The position numbers and the translations under genes were made by a program. From assembly GCF_007748175.1 (NCBI RefSeq), contig NZ_CP037422.1:3540020-3604019 (forward strand): 64,000 nt of DNA, in the 5' to 3' direction. This document shows positions 19,050-27,519 of this stretch, in pieces. The first letter of the stretch is position 1. Every line of letters begins with the position of its first letter. This DNA is from Gimesia aquarii (GTDB lineage Bacteria > Planctomycetota > Planctomycetia > Planctomycetales > Planctomycetaceae). The notes under the pieces were generated by a model. The model was not told the DNA's origin and searched no databases. It was given only the letters and a program-made list of their open reading frames with translations.

Positions 19050-20558
19050 ATGGCAGAAACAACGGAAACAGCAGAAGCAGAAAATGTTGTCGATGAATAT
19101 GAATTAGTCAATCTCATCGCCGATGGCACCACGACGCAAGTCTGGGAAGTAAAAGAACAGGGTGGAACGACCAGTTTTGCGATGAAACGACTCCTCCCAG
19201 AGCCTATGAAAAAACCGGAAGTGGTTGCCACGATGAAGCTCGAGGCAAAAGTGGCTGGATCCCTGGATCATCCCAATCTGATCTTTCTTCATAAATTTGT
19301 GAAATCCAAAAAGCATATTTATTTGCTGATGGATTATTTTCGCGCTCCCAATCTACGTTCGCAAATGTCTTCTGACCAACTCAGCGTACAATCACGGCTG
19401 AGAAAGCTGGTAGAGTCAACAGCGATGGCACTCGGGCACATGCATGAAAAAGGTTGGGTTCACAAAGACATCAAGCCCGAAAATATTCTGATCAGTAAAA
19501 GTTCGGAAGTCAAAGTCATCGACTTCGGACTCGCCGTACCCGTTGCCAAAGGGATTGGTAAGTTGTTTGGAAAACCCAAAACCGTTCAGGGCACACGCTC
19601 TTACATAGCACCAGAAACAATTAAGAAACTCCCACTCGGTCCGGAAGCGGATGTTTATAGCCTGGGAATCACGATCTTCGAAATCCTCACTGGAAAAACT
19701 CCCTTTCATGGCGAAAATCCTAAAGAAGTTCTTCTAAAACATATTTCAGAACGCCCTGTACCTCCTTCGAGCATTAATCCGAATGTGTCACCCGAATTTG
19801 ATGAATTCGTACTGAAGATGCTGGCTAAGAAACCTGCAGACCGATTTCAATCAATGGATGAAATCGTTTCTTCCATGAGGAATATGAAATTATTCAAAAC
19901 AGAAATTTCAGAAGTCATCGCTCAGGAAAAAGCGCAAGCAGATAAAGAAGAAAAGGAATCGATGAAAGAAAAGCGACTGGACAGTCGCGCGGATGCTCGC
20001 TTATCGGAACTGGTTAAAGCTGACCCCAAACTGGCTGAGCAATTAATAGCCGAACGTAAAGCCAACGCCAAGCCGAAACGAAAGCCAGAACCTCCCAAAG
20101 AAAAGAAACCCCAGCAACAACCGCCACCACCTCAGCCTATGCCGGGGGGATACCCGCCACAGTATCAGCAACCAATGTATCCACCCCAACCAATGCCCGG
20201 GTATCAGATGCCACCGCAACCCATGCCGGGACAACCAATGCCAGGGCAACCTGTGATGCACCCACCACAACAACAAGGACAACCCCTGCCTCCGGGAGCT
20301 TATCCTCCACCAGGTCATCCGCAGCAACCACAACAACCGTATCCTCAGCATCAACCACCGCAACCTGGCATGCCACCACAACAGACTCCTGTCGCGCCGG
20401 CACCAACTCAGGCACCGCAGCCACAACCACAGGCGCAGCAACCCCCAGCAGCGCAACAACCACCGGCTCAGCAACCTCAGGAGACCGCCGAGAGCAAGAA
20501 AAAAAACAAGAACGATGATGATCTTCCTTTTATGGATGAATTGCCAGACGTGATCTAA
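19050..20558 (+). CDS. Cytoplasmic Ser/Thr protein kinase with Pro/Gln-rich tail
   Basis: I chose the ATG at 19050 because AGAGG lies 7 bp upstream; an ATG at 18993 would add 19 residues. From 19050 the protein has 502 residues. The kinase domain covers about 15-285: Lys46 (FAMKRLL), catalytic loop HKDIKPEN with Asp140, DFG at 158-160 and GTRSYIAPE. The glycine loop is degenerate (IADGTTTQVW), and the RD arginine is replaced by Lys. Residues 290-350 are charged helix; about 355-480 are repeats rich in Pro, Gln, Gly and Met (PQPMPGQ-like). No membrane segment is visible. It is followed 94 bp later by accA. Confidence 0.85.
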   Translation: MAETTETAEAENVVDEYELVNLIADGTTTQVWEVKEQGGTTSFAMKRLLPEPMKKPEVVATMKLEAKVAGSLDHPNLIFLHKFVKSKKHIYLLMDYFRAPNLRSQMSSDQLSVQSRLRKLVESTAMALGHMHEKGWVHKDIKPENILISKSSEVKVIDFGLAVPVAKGIGKLFGKPKTVQGTRSYIAPETIKKLPLGPEADVYSLGITIFEILTGKTPFHGENPKEVLLKHISERPVPPSSINPNVSPEFDEFVLKMLAKKPADRFQSMDEIVSSMRNMKLFKTEISEVIAQEKAQADKEEKESMKEKRLDSRADARLSELVKADPKLAEQLIAERKANAKPKRKPEPPKEKKPQQQPPPPQPMPGGYPPQYQQPMYPPQPMPGYQMPPQPMPGQPMPGQPVMHPPQQQGQPLPPGAYPPPGHPQQPQQPYPQHQPPQPGMPPQQTPVAPAPTQAPQPQPQAQQPPAAQQPPAQQPQETAESKKKNKNDDDLPFMDELPDVI

Positions 20559-20652
20559 AAATATAAAATCTTGCATTAATCGCTTGCAACTTGCAAAATA
20601 CCTAGCATCTTTACATAAACACATTCTTTTTTTATACGTGGCCTAGCAAAAC

Positions 20653-21624
20653 ATGTCTGTCATCAATCAGCTTCCATTCGAGCGTCCCATTTACGATCTG
20701 GAAGAACAGCTCAAAAAAATCGAACAGGAACCGGATCCTACCCCCAACACCAAAGATGCCATCCGCAATATGCGTCTGGAAATCACACGCATGAAACGCG
20801 AGATCTTTGCGAATCTTGATGCCTGGGATACCGTAAAGGTTGCCCGCCATCCTGAACGTCCCCAAACCCTGGATTACCTCGAATTGGTCTTTGATGAATT
20901 CGTAGAATTACACGGCGATAGAGCCATGGGTGATGATCGTGCTATCCTGACTGGTTTTGCCAAGCTCGACGGACAAAAAGTTATGTTCGTTGGTCAACAA
21001 AAAGGCCGTAGCTTAAAAGAACGTACCGAGTGCTTTTATGGCTGTGCTCATCCGGAAGGTTATCGTAAGGCACTTTCCAAAATGAAGATGGCGGAAAAGT
21101 TTGGCATACCCATCATCTGCTTGATCGATACGCCAGGCGCTTATCCGGGAATCAAAGCAGAAGAACACGGTCAAGCCTACAACATCGCAGTCAACCTTAG
21201 AGAAATGTCGCTACTGAAAACCCCCATCATCTGTGTGGTGATTGGCGAGGGTGGCTCTGGGGGAGCATTGGGAATCGGAATCGGCGACCGTATTGCCGTC
21301 TTACAATACGCTTATTATTCTGTCATCACCCCTGAAGGTTGTGCAGGCATTTTGTGGAAAGATGTTAAATTCGCCAACGAAGCCGCCAACGCACTGAAAT
21401 TTACCAGCCAGAACTTGTTCGACCTGGGAATCATTGACGAAATCATTCCAGAACCATTGGGGGGAGCACATCGTGATCATCGTCAAATGGCGACTGCTTT
21501 GAAGGCTTCATTAGCAGCCAATCTGAAGGAGTTGAAGGAGCTTCCCAGCGATCAATTAGTCGATCTCCGCTACGAGAAATTTCGTAAGATCGGCATGTTC
21601 AACGAAACAGGGGAAATCGAGTAA
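20653..21624 (+). CDS. accA: Acetyl-CoA carboxylase carboxyltransferase subunit alpha
   Basis: A 323-residue protein matching AccA in length and motifs. It starts with the conserved FERPIYDLEEQL, then DGQKVMFVGQQKGR, the CoA-site region IICLIDTPGAYPGIKAEE, GEGGSGGALGIG and SVITPEGCAGILWKD. With AccD it transfers the carboxyl group from carboxybiotin to acetyl-CoA, making malonyl-CoA for fatty acid synthesis in the cytoplasm. No accD lies in the window. The gene ends about 85 bp before the left dif-like site and is the left host flank of the prophage. Confidence 0.95.
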   Translation: MSVINQLPFERPIYDLEEQLKKIEQEPDPTPNTKDAIRNMRLEITRMKREIFANLDAWDTVKVARHPERPQTLDYLELVFDEFVELHGDRAMGDDRAILTGFAKLDGQKVMFVGQQKGRSLKERTECFYGCAHPEGYRKALSKMKMAEKFGIPIICLIDTPGAYPGIKAEEHGQAYNIAVNLREMSLLKTPIICVVIGEGGSGGALGIGIGDRIAVLQYAYYSVITPEGCAGILWKDVKFANEAANALKFTSQNLFDLGIIDEIIPEPLGGAHRDHRQMATALKASLAANLKELKELPSDQLVDLRYEKFRKIGMFNETGEIE

Positions 21625-21709
21625 TACCACTCCGGTTTCAAGCATACTCACTGGCCTGCAAGAAACAGTGACTTCACACCTCAATACTAGAAATAGCACT
21701 CTACCACGA

Positions 21710-21737
21710 ACGTCCGATAATGTCCGTTATGTTAAAT
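21710..21737. other. dif-like XerCD site, left prophage junction
   Basis: The 28 bp consist of an 11-bp XerC-type arm ACGTCCGATAA, hexamer TGTCCG and 11-bp XerD-type arm TTATGTTAAAT. The XerD arm is identical, from memory, to that of Escherichia coli dif, and ATAA/TTAT flank the hexamer as in the canonical site. The same hexamer and XerD arm recur at 35891-35907. This is probably one copy of the chromosomal dif site. Chromosome dimers are resolved at dif, so this locus should lie near the replication terminus. Confidence 0.85.
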
Positions 21738-21941
21738 TCAATTTTCAAAAAAGCCTAGTTTTACAGTGTCTGTCGAAAATAGCTCTTTCTCTTCTCCTTT
21801 GCAAGGTTAATATTAATTTGGCCATAAAAAAGGTTGGAAATAACACCAAAAAAGACACACAAAAACGAAGTAAAAACGACCTCAAAATAAGCCATACTGT
21901 TCAGCATTTCTAACCTGCCAAAATAAGACTAAAAACAACAA

Positions 21942-23246
21942 TCAAAAATCAAGTAAGTCAGGACTCCAAGCCTCACTCATTCGCTCGCTCGGACCGCTCG
22001 CTCTTTCGTTCGGCTTTTCATTCAAATCAACACGGTAAGCCCTCGCCCATATCTGGACTATCGACTTTTCTTTCTCACTCCCTGAACCCCATTTAAGCCA
22101 CTGTGACGCGATGTCCTTCGTACGCGACCTTTCTAATGAACCAATGAGAGAAACGCGTCCAGAACGCAAAAGAGAATTGCACCTATAATTCTCACCAGAC
22201 AAGAAGGGGGCTTCACCATTTAACAATTCCACAATCTCATCTAGCTTTAATTCCACTTCCAGACGCAGCACGCTATCGGTCACCTCACGAACGAGAACAT
22301 CAACGGAGACCCCTGCCTCAATTTGATCATATCCAGTGATGGAAACAGTCCCCTGATCGGTCACGGTTCGCTTAGGAACTGGCACAGAATCACCCCTGTG
22401 AAATGTCCCGGTTTCCCCATCAGCTAGTAAAAACATCGGTTCGGCCATTGTCCTTAATGTAGATCTCGAATCAGAGGCCCGTAAAATGGCATCAAACTTT
22501 GCTTCAATCTTCCCAAGCTCGACCAGATTACCAGAGGTCAGGGCGGCTAACGAATAAGAAACCTCAACCGCCGGTGCCAAATCAAAGCCTAAATCTCTCG
22601 CATCCTTATCGGTCATCGAAACCACGTACAATTGCACGGCCCAACTTACCGCCGCACTGCTATGAATCGCATCAATGACCGTATCAACTTTCTGGAGAAC
22701 CTCCACAGAATCTGACGCAATAACAATCCCATCAGCCAGCGTATGAACTTTACCATTTGTCGTGAGTACCGCCTCCAAACTTCGTTGTAATGCTTCCTGA
22801 TCCAACCGTCGAACCCGACGCACCAAAACTCCTAAATCTTCCGGCTTGAGAGTCCCCAAAAAATAAACGTCGCCATTTTTGGCAACATCAACGCCGAGAT
22901 GACGAGCCACCATTGAGAGCGTTGACGTCAGGGATTGGTCGATGACTTCCAGAGTGACCGGCTGATTCATGAGAGCCTGATCGGCGACGATTGTTTTCCC
23001 TGAGTTTTTCGAAATCACTTGCAGGAGTGTATAAAGTGGTTGGGCGTCTGCCTTGAAATTTAATACGCTGTTTTCGTTCTGCTTCTGTGAGTCGTTTTCG
23101 TCCTGTTCTTTGACTTCCTCCACCAGTTCCGTCAAGTACTGTTTGAAGGGTTGGAGACGTGAGTGCTTCGATCTTGTTCGACAACCGGCGAGTGTGCTGC
23201 CCAACGTGGTACAAGCCACCATCAGTAAAATAAACGTTACCCTCAT
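21942..23246 (-). CDS. Phage secretin, pIV-like lipoprotein
   Basis: A 434-residue protein. A lipoprotein signal (MRVTFILLMVACTTLGSTLAGC) with Cys22 opens it, followed by an N0/N1-type domain (about 65-180, VISKNSGKTIVADQALMN) and a secretin domain (about 200-420; FLLADGETGTFHRGDSVPVP, GVSVDVLV, SLIGSLERS). Secretins form the outer-membrane pore through which filamentous phage leave the cell; carrying its own secretin resembles Ff gene IV. Its first 359 bp overlap the Zot-like gene in another frame, an unusually long overlap. It is the last phage gene before the left dif-like site. Confidence 0.85.
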   Translation of the reverse strand: MRVTFILLMVACTTLGSTLAGCRTRSKHSRLQPFKQYLTELVEEVKEQDENDSQKQNENSVLNFKADAQPLYTLLQVISKNSGKTIVADQALMNQPVTLEVIDQSLTSTLSMVARHLGVDVAKNGDVYFLGTLKPEDLGVLVRRVRRLDQEALQRSLEAVLTTNGKVHTLADGIVIASDSVEVLQKVDTVIDAIHSSAAVSWAVQLYVVSMTDKDARDLGFDLAPAVEVSYSLAALTSGNLVELGKIEAKFDAILRASDSRSTLRTMAEPMFLLADGETGTFHRGDSVPVPKRTVTDQGTVSITGYDQIEAGVSVDVLVREVTDSVLRLEVELKLDEIVELLNGEAPFLSGENYRCNSLLRSGRVSLIGSLERSRTKDIASQWLKWGSGSEKEKSIVQIWARAYRVDLNEKPNERASGPSERMSEAWSPDLLDF

Positions 23247-24459
23247 CCTTGTTAATCCGATCTATAATTTTCAATCCCATGTATGTGTAAATGTCGTCTC
23301 CCTTACGAACCATTCGCCCCGATTCCGTCACCGCGTAGTCACGGAATAACATTCCGATACGATCACCACGCCGTTTCATTTCGGCAATGTTTTTATTCAC
23401 ATCATCTCGAAACTTCTGTAACGATTCAGAGCGTTGTTTTTCTAACGCCAATTGATCTTGCAATTCTTTACGCTGTTTAATCGTGACCCATTCACCGAGA
23501 TTTTCATCATCAGGTGCTAATGTTTGTGAATCAACGCCAGGTGTTTTTCCTACTTTGGATTTTGCAGTGATCTTTGCGGTATCCATCATACGCCCCATGA
23601 AATAATTCATGACCATCACAAAGCCGCCAGAGACGAGCCAGAAAGCAAAAGCAACGCCCAAGACGCGAGGCAAAACCGACTCGAAGTTTTTCTTGAGAAA
23701 CCACCAGTGAAGGGCGATGAAATTTAATTTCTGATACATTTTAGGAGGAGGTTCCCCAATCCCCTGCTCTCCATCTTCTGTATCATTGTAAGAATTGTAG
23801 AGCTTGAAAAAATATTTATCCCGCCGCCACTTTCGACGCGAAATTTCTTCGTGCTTTGTGCCGACTAGATGCTCCCTGATTTCCCACACGGCCGCCGGAT
23901 AAATCCCGGTATAACAAGCCAGCATTTCGTACCAGTCAGCCAACTCAATTTTGAACAAGGGATCTTGTAGTGACTGAGAGTCAACCAAACGAATCAGCAA
24001 GGCGGCTTCAGTTAACAGATCAGAAGGCAGCTTATTTTGAGCTTGCGTCAACAGCTCAATCGTGGCACCACGTTTTCGAATTTCACCAAGGAATTTTTTC
24101 CAGAGTTGAACATGAGAGGTACTACTTTTTTTATGCAAGTAATTATGCACCTCATCAATGGCGATGTGTGCCCCCTTCACGTCTTTCCCGGCGAAGTAAT
24201 CCCACGGACCGCAACCGTCATTCATCCATGAATCTAAAACGTCACGCGGGATACGTTGCAAACGACGCTCGATTTCTTCCGGCCCAATCTTCCCTTTAAA
24301 GTGTTCCTGAATGGCGGGGATATCATGCGGATAATTCGAATACAAAACCCCCGACTCATCAGGCAAGAATACTTTGACAATGTAGCAAACACCGCGAACA
24401 TAAGTTTTCCCTGTTCCCGACGGTGCCGCAGTGATAATTAATTGATCACGATAAGCCAT
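22888..24459 (-). CDS. zot: Zot/pI-like phage assembly ATPase
   Basis: A 523-residue protein with Walker A APSGTGKT at residues 12-19, Walker B ending IDE at 101-103, and a single membrane segment at about 266-288. This is the layout of Zot/gene I proteins, inner-membrane ATPases that drive assembly and extrusion of filamentous phage. The part after the membrane segment (about 290-523) should be periplasmic, where pI contacts the secretin pIV; it ends in a Ser/Arg/Gly-rich tail. The last 119 codons overlap the secretin gene out of frame. The name refers to the family, not to toxin activity. Confidence 0.88.
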   Translation of the reverse strand: MAYRDQLIITAAPSGTGKTYVRGVCYIVKVFLPDESGVLYSNYPHDIPAIQEHFKGKIGPEEIERRLQRIPRDVLDSWMNDGCGPWDYFAGKDVKGAHIAIDEVHNYLHKKSSTSHVQLWKKFLGEIRKRGATIELLTQAQNKLPSDLLTEAALLIRLVDSQSLQDPLFKIELADWYEMLACYTGIYPAAVWEIREHLVGTKHEEISRRKWRRDKYFFKLYNSYNDTEDGEQGIGEPPPKMYQKLNFIALHWWFLKKNFESVLPRVLGVAFAFWLVSGGFVMVMNYFMGRMMDTAKITAKSKVGKTPGVDSQTLAPDDENLGEWVTIKQRKELQDQLALEKQRSESLQKFRDDVNKNIAEMKRRGDRIGMLFRDYAVTESGRMVRKGDDIYTYMGLKIIDRINKDEGNVYFTDGGLYHVGQHTRRLSNKIEALTSPTLQTVLDGTGGGSQRTGRKRLTEAERKQRIKFQGRRPTTLYTPASDFEKLRENNRRRSGSHESAGHSGSHRPIPDVNALNGGSSSRR

Positions 24460-24482
24460 CTTTCCTCCTTGAAAAATTCAGC

Positions 24483-24803
24483 TTAAGAAATGAAGAATGC
24501 AACCACGAATTGCAATGAGCGATACGGAATATAAATCCCCGCCCAAAAGGCGACAGCTAACGCCGCCTCAGATAATGGCAACCAAGCATTGCACGCCTGA
24601 TAGTAAGTGGCAAAAGAACTGATATCGACGGTATACCAACCCGGCTCAGTTGGCACGAATGCCGCCACAGCAGCATACACATAATCCGTCATCACAGTGA
24701 AGAACCAGCAATAGGCTTGTGAGAACCAACACAACAACGAGTTGATCAACTTGTCAAACCACTCACCAAAGCCGAATGCATAATTAAACAGATCGTCTAG
24801 CAT
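24483..24803 (-). CDS. pVI-like minor coat protein (three membrane segments)
   Basis: A 106-residue hydrophobic protein with about three membrane segments (approximately residues 18-40, 42-56 and 82-105), rich in aromatic residues. Size, hydrophobicity and position between the tip protein and Zot genes match pVI/DUF2523-type proteins, which cap the phage with pIII and act in release from the membrane. The call rests mainly on position and topology. It starts 3 bp after the stop of the tip-protein gene, so translation is probably coupled. Confidence 0.7.
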   Translation of the reverse strand: MLDDLFNYAFGFGEWFDKLINSLLCWFSQAYCWFFTVMTDYVYAAVAAFVPTEPGWYTVDISSFATYYQACNAWLPLSEAALAVAFWAGIYIPYRSLQFVVAFFIS

Positions 24804-24806
24804 TTT

Positions 24807-26435
24807 TTACCCCATAAAAATTCTCATAATGGCCCGAACAGAAAGTAAGACTAAAATTGTAAGACAGATATTCCGGAAGGCAGCACGAGCCGTACCGACT
24901 GCCGTTTTAATTGGCCCTGCATCCATACTTCTTTCATCCGAATAAAGTACGAGTGTCGTGCCGGATGAAAATAAACGTTGCGGTAACGGAATCACCCAAC
25001 TCAAGCCGACATCCCCCGTACTTTGAAACGGTGTAAGATCAACGCCAAACTGCATAAACAAATCGATGTAATCCTGTAACACGCTGTCCATTGTCTTTTC
25101 ACACTCTGGACATTCGCCACACGTATCCGTTTCGGTACGAGTACAACCACAAGAAGGATCTTCGGGATCAGGATCGATTTCGTCACAGCAACCGTCCCCG
25201 TCTGTATCTTCACACGGAGGAGTCACACAACTGAGACCGTCTTCGCTATGTTCGGTCCCTTCAGGACATTGACAATTCCCGTCATCATCGGCGGTTTGAC
25301 CTTCAGGACAACCCGGCACACACTGGCCTGATTCGTCGCGATAGTACCCCTCTTGACATTCGCCCGGCACACAGTTGCCGTTTTCATCGCGAACCTCATC
25401 TCTTGCACAGGGAACAACACAATTACCGTCAATGTCGCGGACTTCACCCTCATTAGGACAAGGAAGCGGTACACAGTCGCCGTTTTCATCCCTCCCCTGC
25501 CCGTTCGGACACGGATCTTCAACACATTCCCCGTTCTGATCACGGCTAAACCCCGGAGGACAGGGATCGTCTACACACTGTCCATTCTCATCACGACTTT
25601 GACCCGGTGGACATGGATCTTCAATACAGTTTCCGTTTTCATCCGCTGTATGACCCGGCGGGCATGGTTCAGGATTACAAGTACCAAACTCATCACGTGT
25701 ATGATTTGGCGGACAAGGATCAGGAGGGTTATTAGGATCAGGATTACATTGACCAAATTCGTCACGAATGTATCCCGGCCCGCAAGGATCAGGCGGGTTA
25801 TTAGGATCGGGATTACAAAAACCGAGGTCATCACGAATATAACCCGGCCCGCAAGGAGGCAACGGATTGTCAGGGACACAGCTTTGACCATCCCAGGTAT
25901 GACCGGGAGGACAACCGCTGGGAGTTCCATTGCAATCGCATTGATACGCTGCACTGCCAATCGTACCGTTCGGAGTATTATTAAATCCGTAAGACTGTGC
26001 CAAATTAGAAGAGGGAAAACCTTGAACGGCCCACCAATGTTGAGTCATGGAAGTATCGCCAATGGAACAGAGTTGACCGCGTGAAGAATAATGACAACCA
26101 TTAGGACCACAGAGAGCTTCAGAGACTTCAACATAACGCTGATTCGTCAAATCGAGCCGAGTATAAACAGCTTGAACCCCATAAACAGGAGCCACAACCC
26201 CCTCGCCAAAGGTTTGTATCTGCATATCTTCCACACTGTCATCAAAACATTGAGCTTGAGAAGTTTCAGGCATCACAAACAGAAAGGCACAGAAGACCAA
26301 CCACCAGTTTTTTTCGCGTGCGGCACGACGAACTAAATCCCACATCGTTTGACCTACATTCAGACCGGAAGTAATCGCGATCGACACACCGACCAACAGC
26401 AGCCAGTCAAGATATTCTTTCAATTCCGCATCCAT
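24807..26435 (-). CDS. pIII-like tip/adsorption protein with Cys-rich tandem repeats
   Basis: A 542-residue protein; AGGA lies about 8 bp before the ATG. An unusual N-terminal stretch (about 1-45) precedes a signal-like segment WWLVFCAFLFVMPETSQAQ near residue 62. An N-domain (about 63-165) is followed by about 13 tandem units of the form CPPGxxRDENGxCxxD (about 168-385). Then come a calcium-loop-like DTDGDGCCDEIDPDPEDP stretch and further Cys pairs, and a C-terminal membrane anchor (last 30 residues, ending MRIFMG). Position before the pVI-like gene and the C-terminal anchor fit Ff pIII, which binds the host receptor. The Cys repeats replace the usual Gly-rich linkers. Confidence 0.78.
   Translation of the reverse strand: MDAELKEYLDWLLLVGVSIAITSGLNVGQTMWDLVRRAAREKNWWLVFCAFLFVMPETSQAQCFDDSVEDMQIQTFGEGVVAPVYGVQAVYTRLDLTNQRYVEVSEALCGPNGCHYSSRGQLCSIGDTSMTQHWWAVQGFPSSNLAQSYGFNNTPNGTIGSAAYQCDCNGTPSGCPPGHTWDGQSCVPDNPLPPCGPGYIRDDLGFCNPDPNNPPDPCGPGYIRDEFGQCNPDPNNPPDPCPPNHTRDEFGTCNPEPCPPGHTADENGNCIEDPCPPGQSRDENGQCVDDPCPPGFSRDQNGECVEDPCPNGQGRDENGDCVPLPCPNEGEVRDIDGNCVVPCARDEVRDENGNCVPGECQEGYYRDESGQCVPGCPEGQTADDDGNCQCPEGTEHSEDGLSCVTPPCEDTDGDGCCDEIDPDPEDPSCGCTRTETDTCGECPECEKTMDSVLQDYIDLFMQFGVDLTPFQSTGDVGLSWVIPLPQRLFSSGTTLVLYSDERSMDAGPIKTAVGTARAAFRNICLTILVLLSVRAIMRIFMG
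25225..25915 (-). repeat. Tandem Cys-rich repeats encoded in the tip protein gene
   Basis: About 13 degenerate units of roughly 14-22 codons, each with a Cys-Pro-type start and an Asp/Glu-Asn-Gly loop before a second Cys, are encoded in tandem on the minus strand. Units differ in length: two carry a CNPDPNNPPD extension. The pattern resembles EGF-like or calcium-loop modules. It also produces a long artefactual open frame on the plus strand. Confidence 0.75.
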
Positions 26436-26532
26436 GCGAAGTTTCCTGTTTACATAAAAAAGGGACGAGGAAGAAATCGGAACCCCCCGAAAACACCCCG
26501 CCCCTTTTCATCAAGGATGGAACACAAAAAAA

Positions 26533-26814
26533 TCAGGCTACGCCACGGAACCAACGTATGCCATACTTCACAATCATGAAGCCGATAGAGGCAATCAAGG
26601 CAACCGCAACAATGGTTGCTAGTTCACCGGCCCCCGTCTGAATAAGAGAACCAACATCAACGGCTGAAGTGATATCGGTTACAGTGAGGCCCTGTGCTTG
26701 TGCAGGCGAACCAAGGGATAACACAGCAAGCAATGCAGGAACGACGTAAAGCGCTTTGTAGAAATTGGCTTTACACTTAGCAAGAACAAAATTCAAATCA
26801 AACTCCCTTTTCAT
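26533..26814 (-). CDS. Major coat protein, pVIII-like
   Basis: I chose the ATG at 26814, giving 93 residues. A signal peptide (about 1-40) ends in SPAQA, leaving a mature chain of about 53 residues that starts QGLTVTDITSAVD. The mature form has an acidic/polar N-terminus, one membrane helix (LATIVAVALIASIGFMIV) and a basic C-terminus (KYGIRWFRGVA). This is the plan of Ff pVIII (50 residues mature), thousands of which coat the ssDNA with their basic ends inside. The start codon overlaps the stop of the preceding 42-residue gene as ATGA. A longer in-frame ORF exists but would put the signal internally. Confidence 0.82.
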   Translation of the reverse strand: MKREFDLNFVLAKCKANFYKALYVVPALLAVLSLGSPAQAQGLTVTDITSAVDVGSLIQTGAGELATIVAVALIASIGFMIVKYGIRWFRGVA

Positions 26815-26939
26815 TTGCAGAAGAAAAAACTTTTCCAGCCTGAGAGAGTAAATACCAAAAAATGAATCGCGGCTGACATGATGAACCCTGCACTGATCAG
26901 AAAGCTTGCTAACGAGAAGGCATCGACAGCGATATCCAT
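26811..26939 (-). CDS. 42-residue membrane protein, pIX/pVII-like candidate
   Basis: The minus strand from the ATG at 26939 reads 42 codons (MDIAVDAFSLASFLISAGFI then MSAAIHFLVF and a Trp/Lys/Phe-rich end). It has one membrane helix (about residues 8-32). Its stop TGA overlaps the coat-protein ATG as ATGA, a mark of translational coupling. In Ff phages the small proteins VII and IX sit just upstream of gene VIII, so this is a good positional match. There is no strong ribosome binding site. It was missed by length cut-offs. Confidence 0.6.
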   Translation of the reverse strand: MDIAVDAFSLASFLISAGFIMSAAIHFLVFTLSGWKSFFFCK

Positions 26940-27065
26940 TTTTTGCACTTTCAAGAACTGGAAGTAACAACGCGACAAAAAGAGAAATCGTCAGGTCTTG
27001 ATTTTCCATGCATATTTTTTTCTTTTTTTCTTTCTTAAAGTTCGCCCCCCTGCCCGTCCGACGTC

Positions 27066-27362
27066 TCAAGATTTTTTCTTGAATTTTCGCCGTCGTTTGT
27101 AACTGTAAGAACTTTTGGCTGCCTGATTTGTTCCCATCATGGAAGCAATCGCCCAACGTGCCCCCGGCACTCGCCACGCGATCAACATGCCAATAAGATT
27201 CAGACCGTTTGAGCCATCACTAAACCACGAAGCCGCGTATTTAACAACTTTAAAACCCATCCACGCGGCCAAGACAAGAATAACGATGTCAGCCAGTATC
27301 AACGCACCTGTTGCAATACCGGCACTTAAACCAATTGCACTTACAAGGTCACCAATGCTCAA
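27066..27362 (-). CDS. Small membrane protein upstream of the coat gene
   Basis: A 98-residue protein with a TTG start at 27362, supported by GGGGAG 8 bp upstream. It has one long hydrophobic stretch (about residues 8-42) and a second, weaker one (about 52-75), and a very basic end (SYSYKRRRKFKKKS). It could be a second coat-like or minor virion protein, since the hydrophobic-then-basic plan resembles a coat protein without a cleavable signal. It is first in the structural operon, next to the divergent promoter region. Confidence 0.65.
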   Translation of the reverse strand: MSIGDLVSAIGLSAGIATGALILADIVILVLAAWMGFKVVKYAASWFSDGSNGLNLIGMLIAWRVPGARWAIASMMGTNQAAKSSYSYKRRRKFKKKS

Positions 27363-27519
27363 AACTCAATCTCCCCATTCGGAATAGAAACAGAATCAAA
27401 TATACTCCCCTGCCCTGTATCGTCAGATTGAATTTTTCCACGCATGTTTTTTAGCAGTTTTAGTTTAACCGACAAATCAACAATTCGATGGTTATGAGCA
27501 AGACGGGTTTATGCAGGCA

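Noticed and set aside
20043-20624. Minus-strand frame of 193 codons opposite the kinase tail
   Set aside because: Its Leu/Arg/Trp-rich sequence mirrors the Pro/Gln-rich repeats of the kinase gene on the other strand.
21668-21913. Plus-strand frame of 81 codons across the left dif-like site
   Set aside because: It spans the att site, has no ribosome binding site and is of low-complexity Lys/Asn composition.
25353-26084. Long plus-strand open frame of 243 codons opposite the tip protein gene
   Set aside because: It is a shadow of the repeated Cys-rich units on the minus strand; its Thr/Ile/Arg-rich repeats mirror the complementary codons and there is no ribosome binding site or family match.
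26814-27008. Longer in-frame start for the coat gene near 27008
   Set aside because: It would place the signal peptide inside the protein and cover the coupled 42-residue gene.
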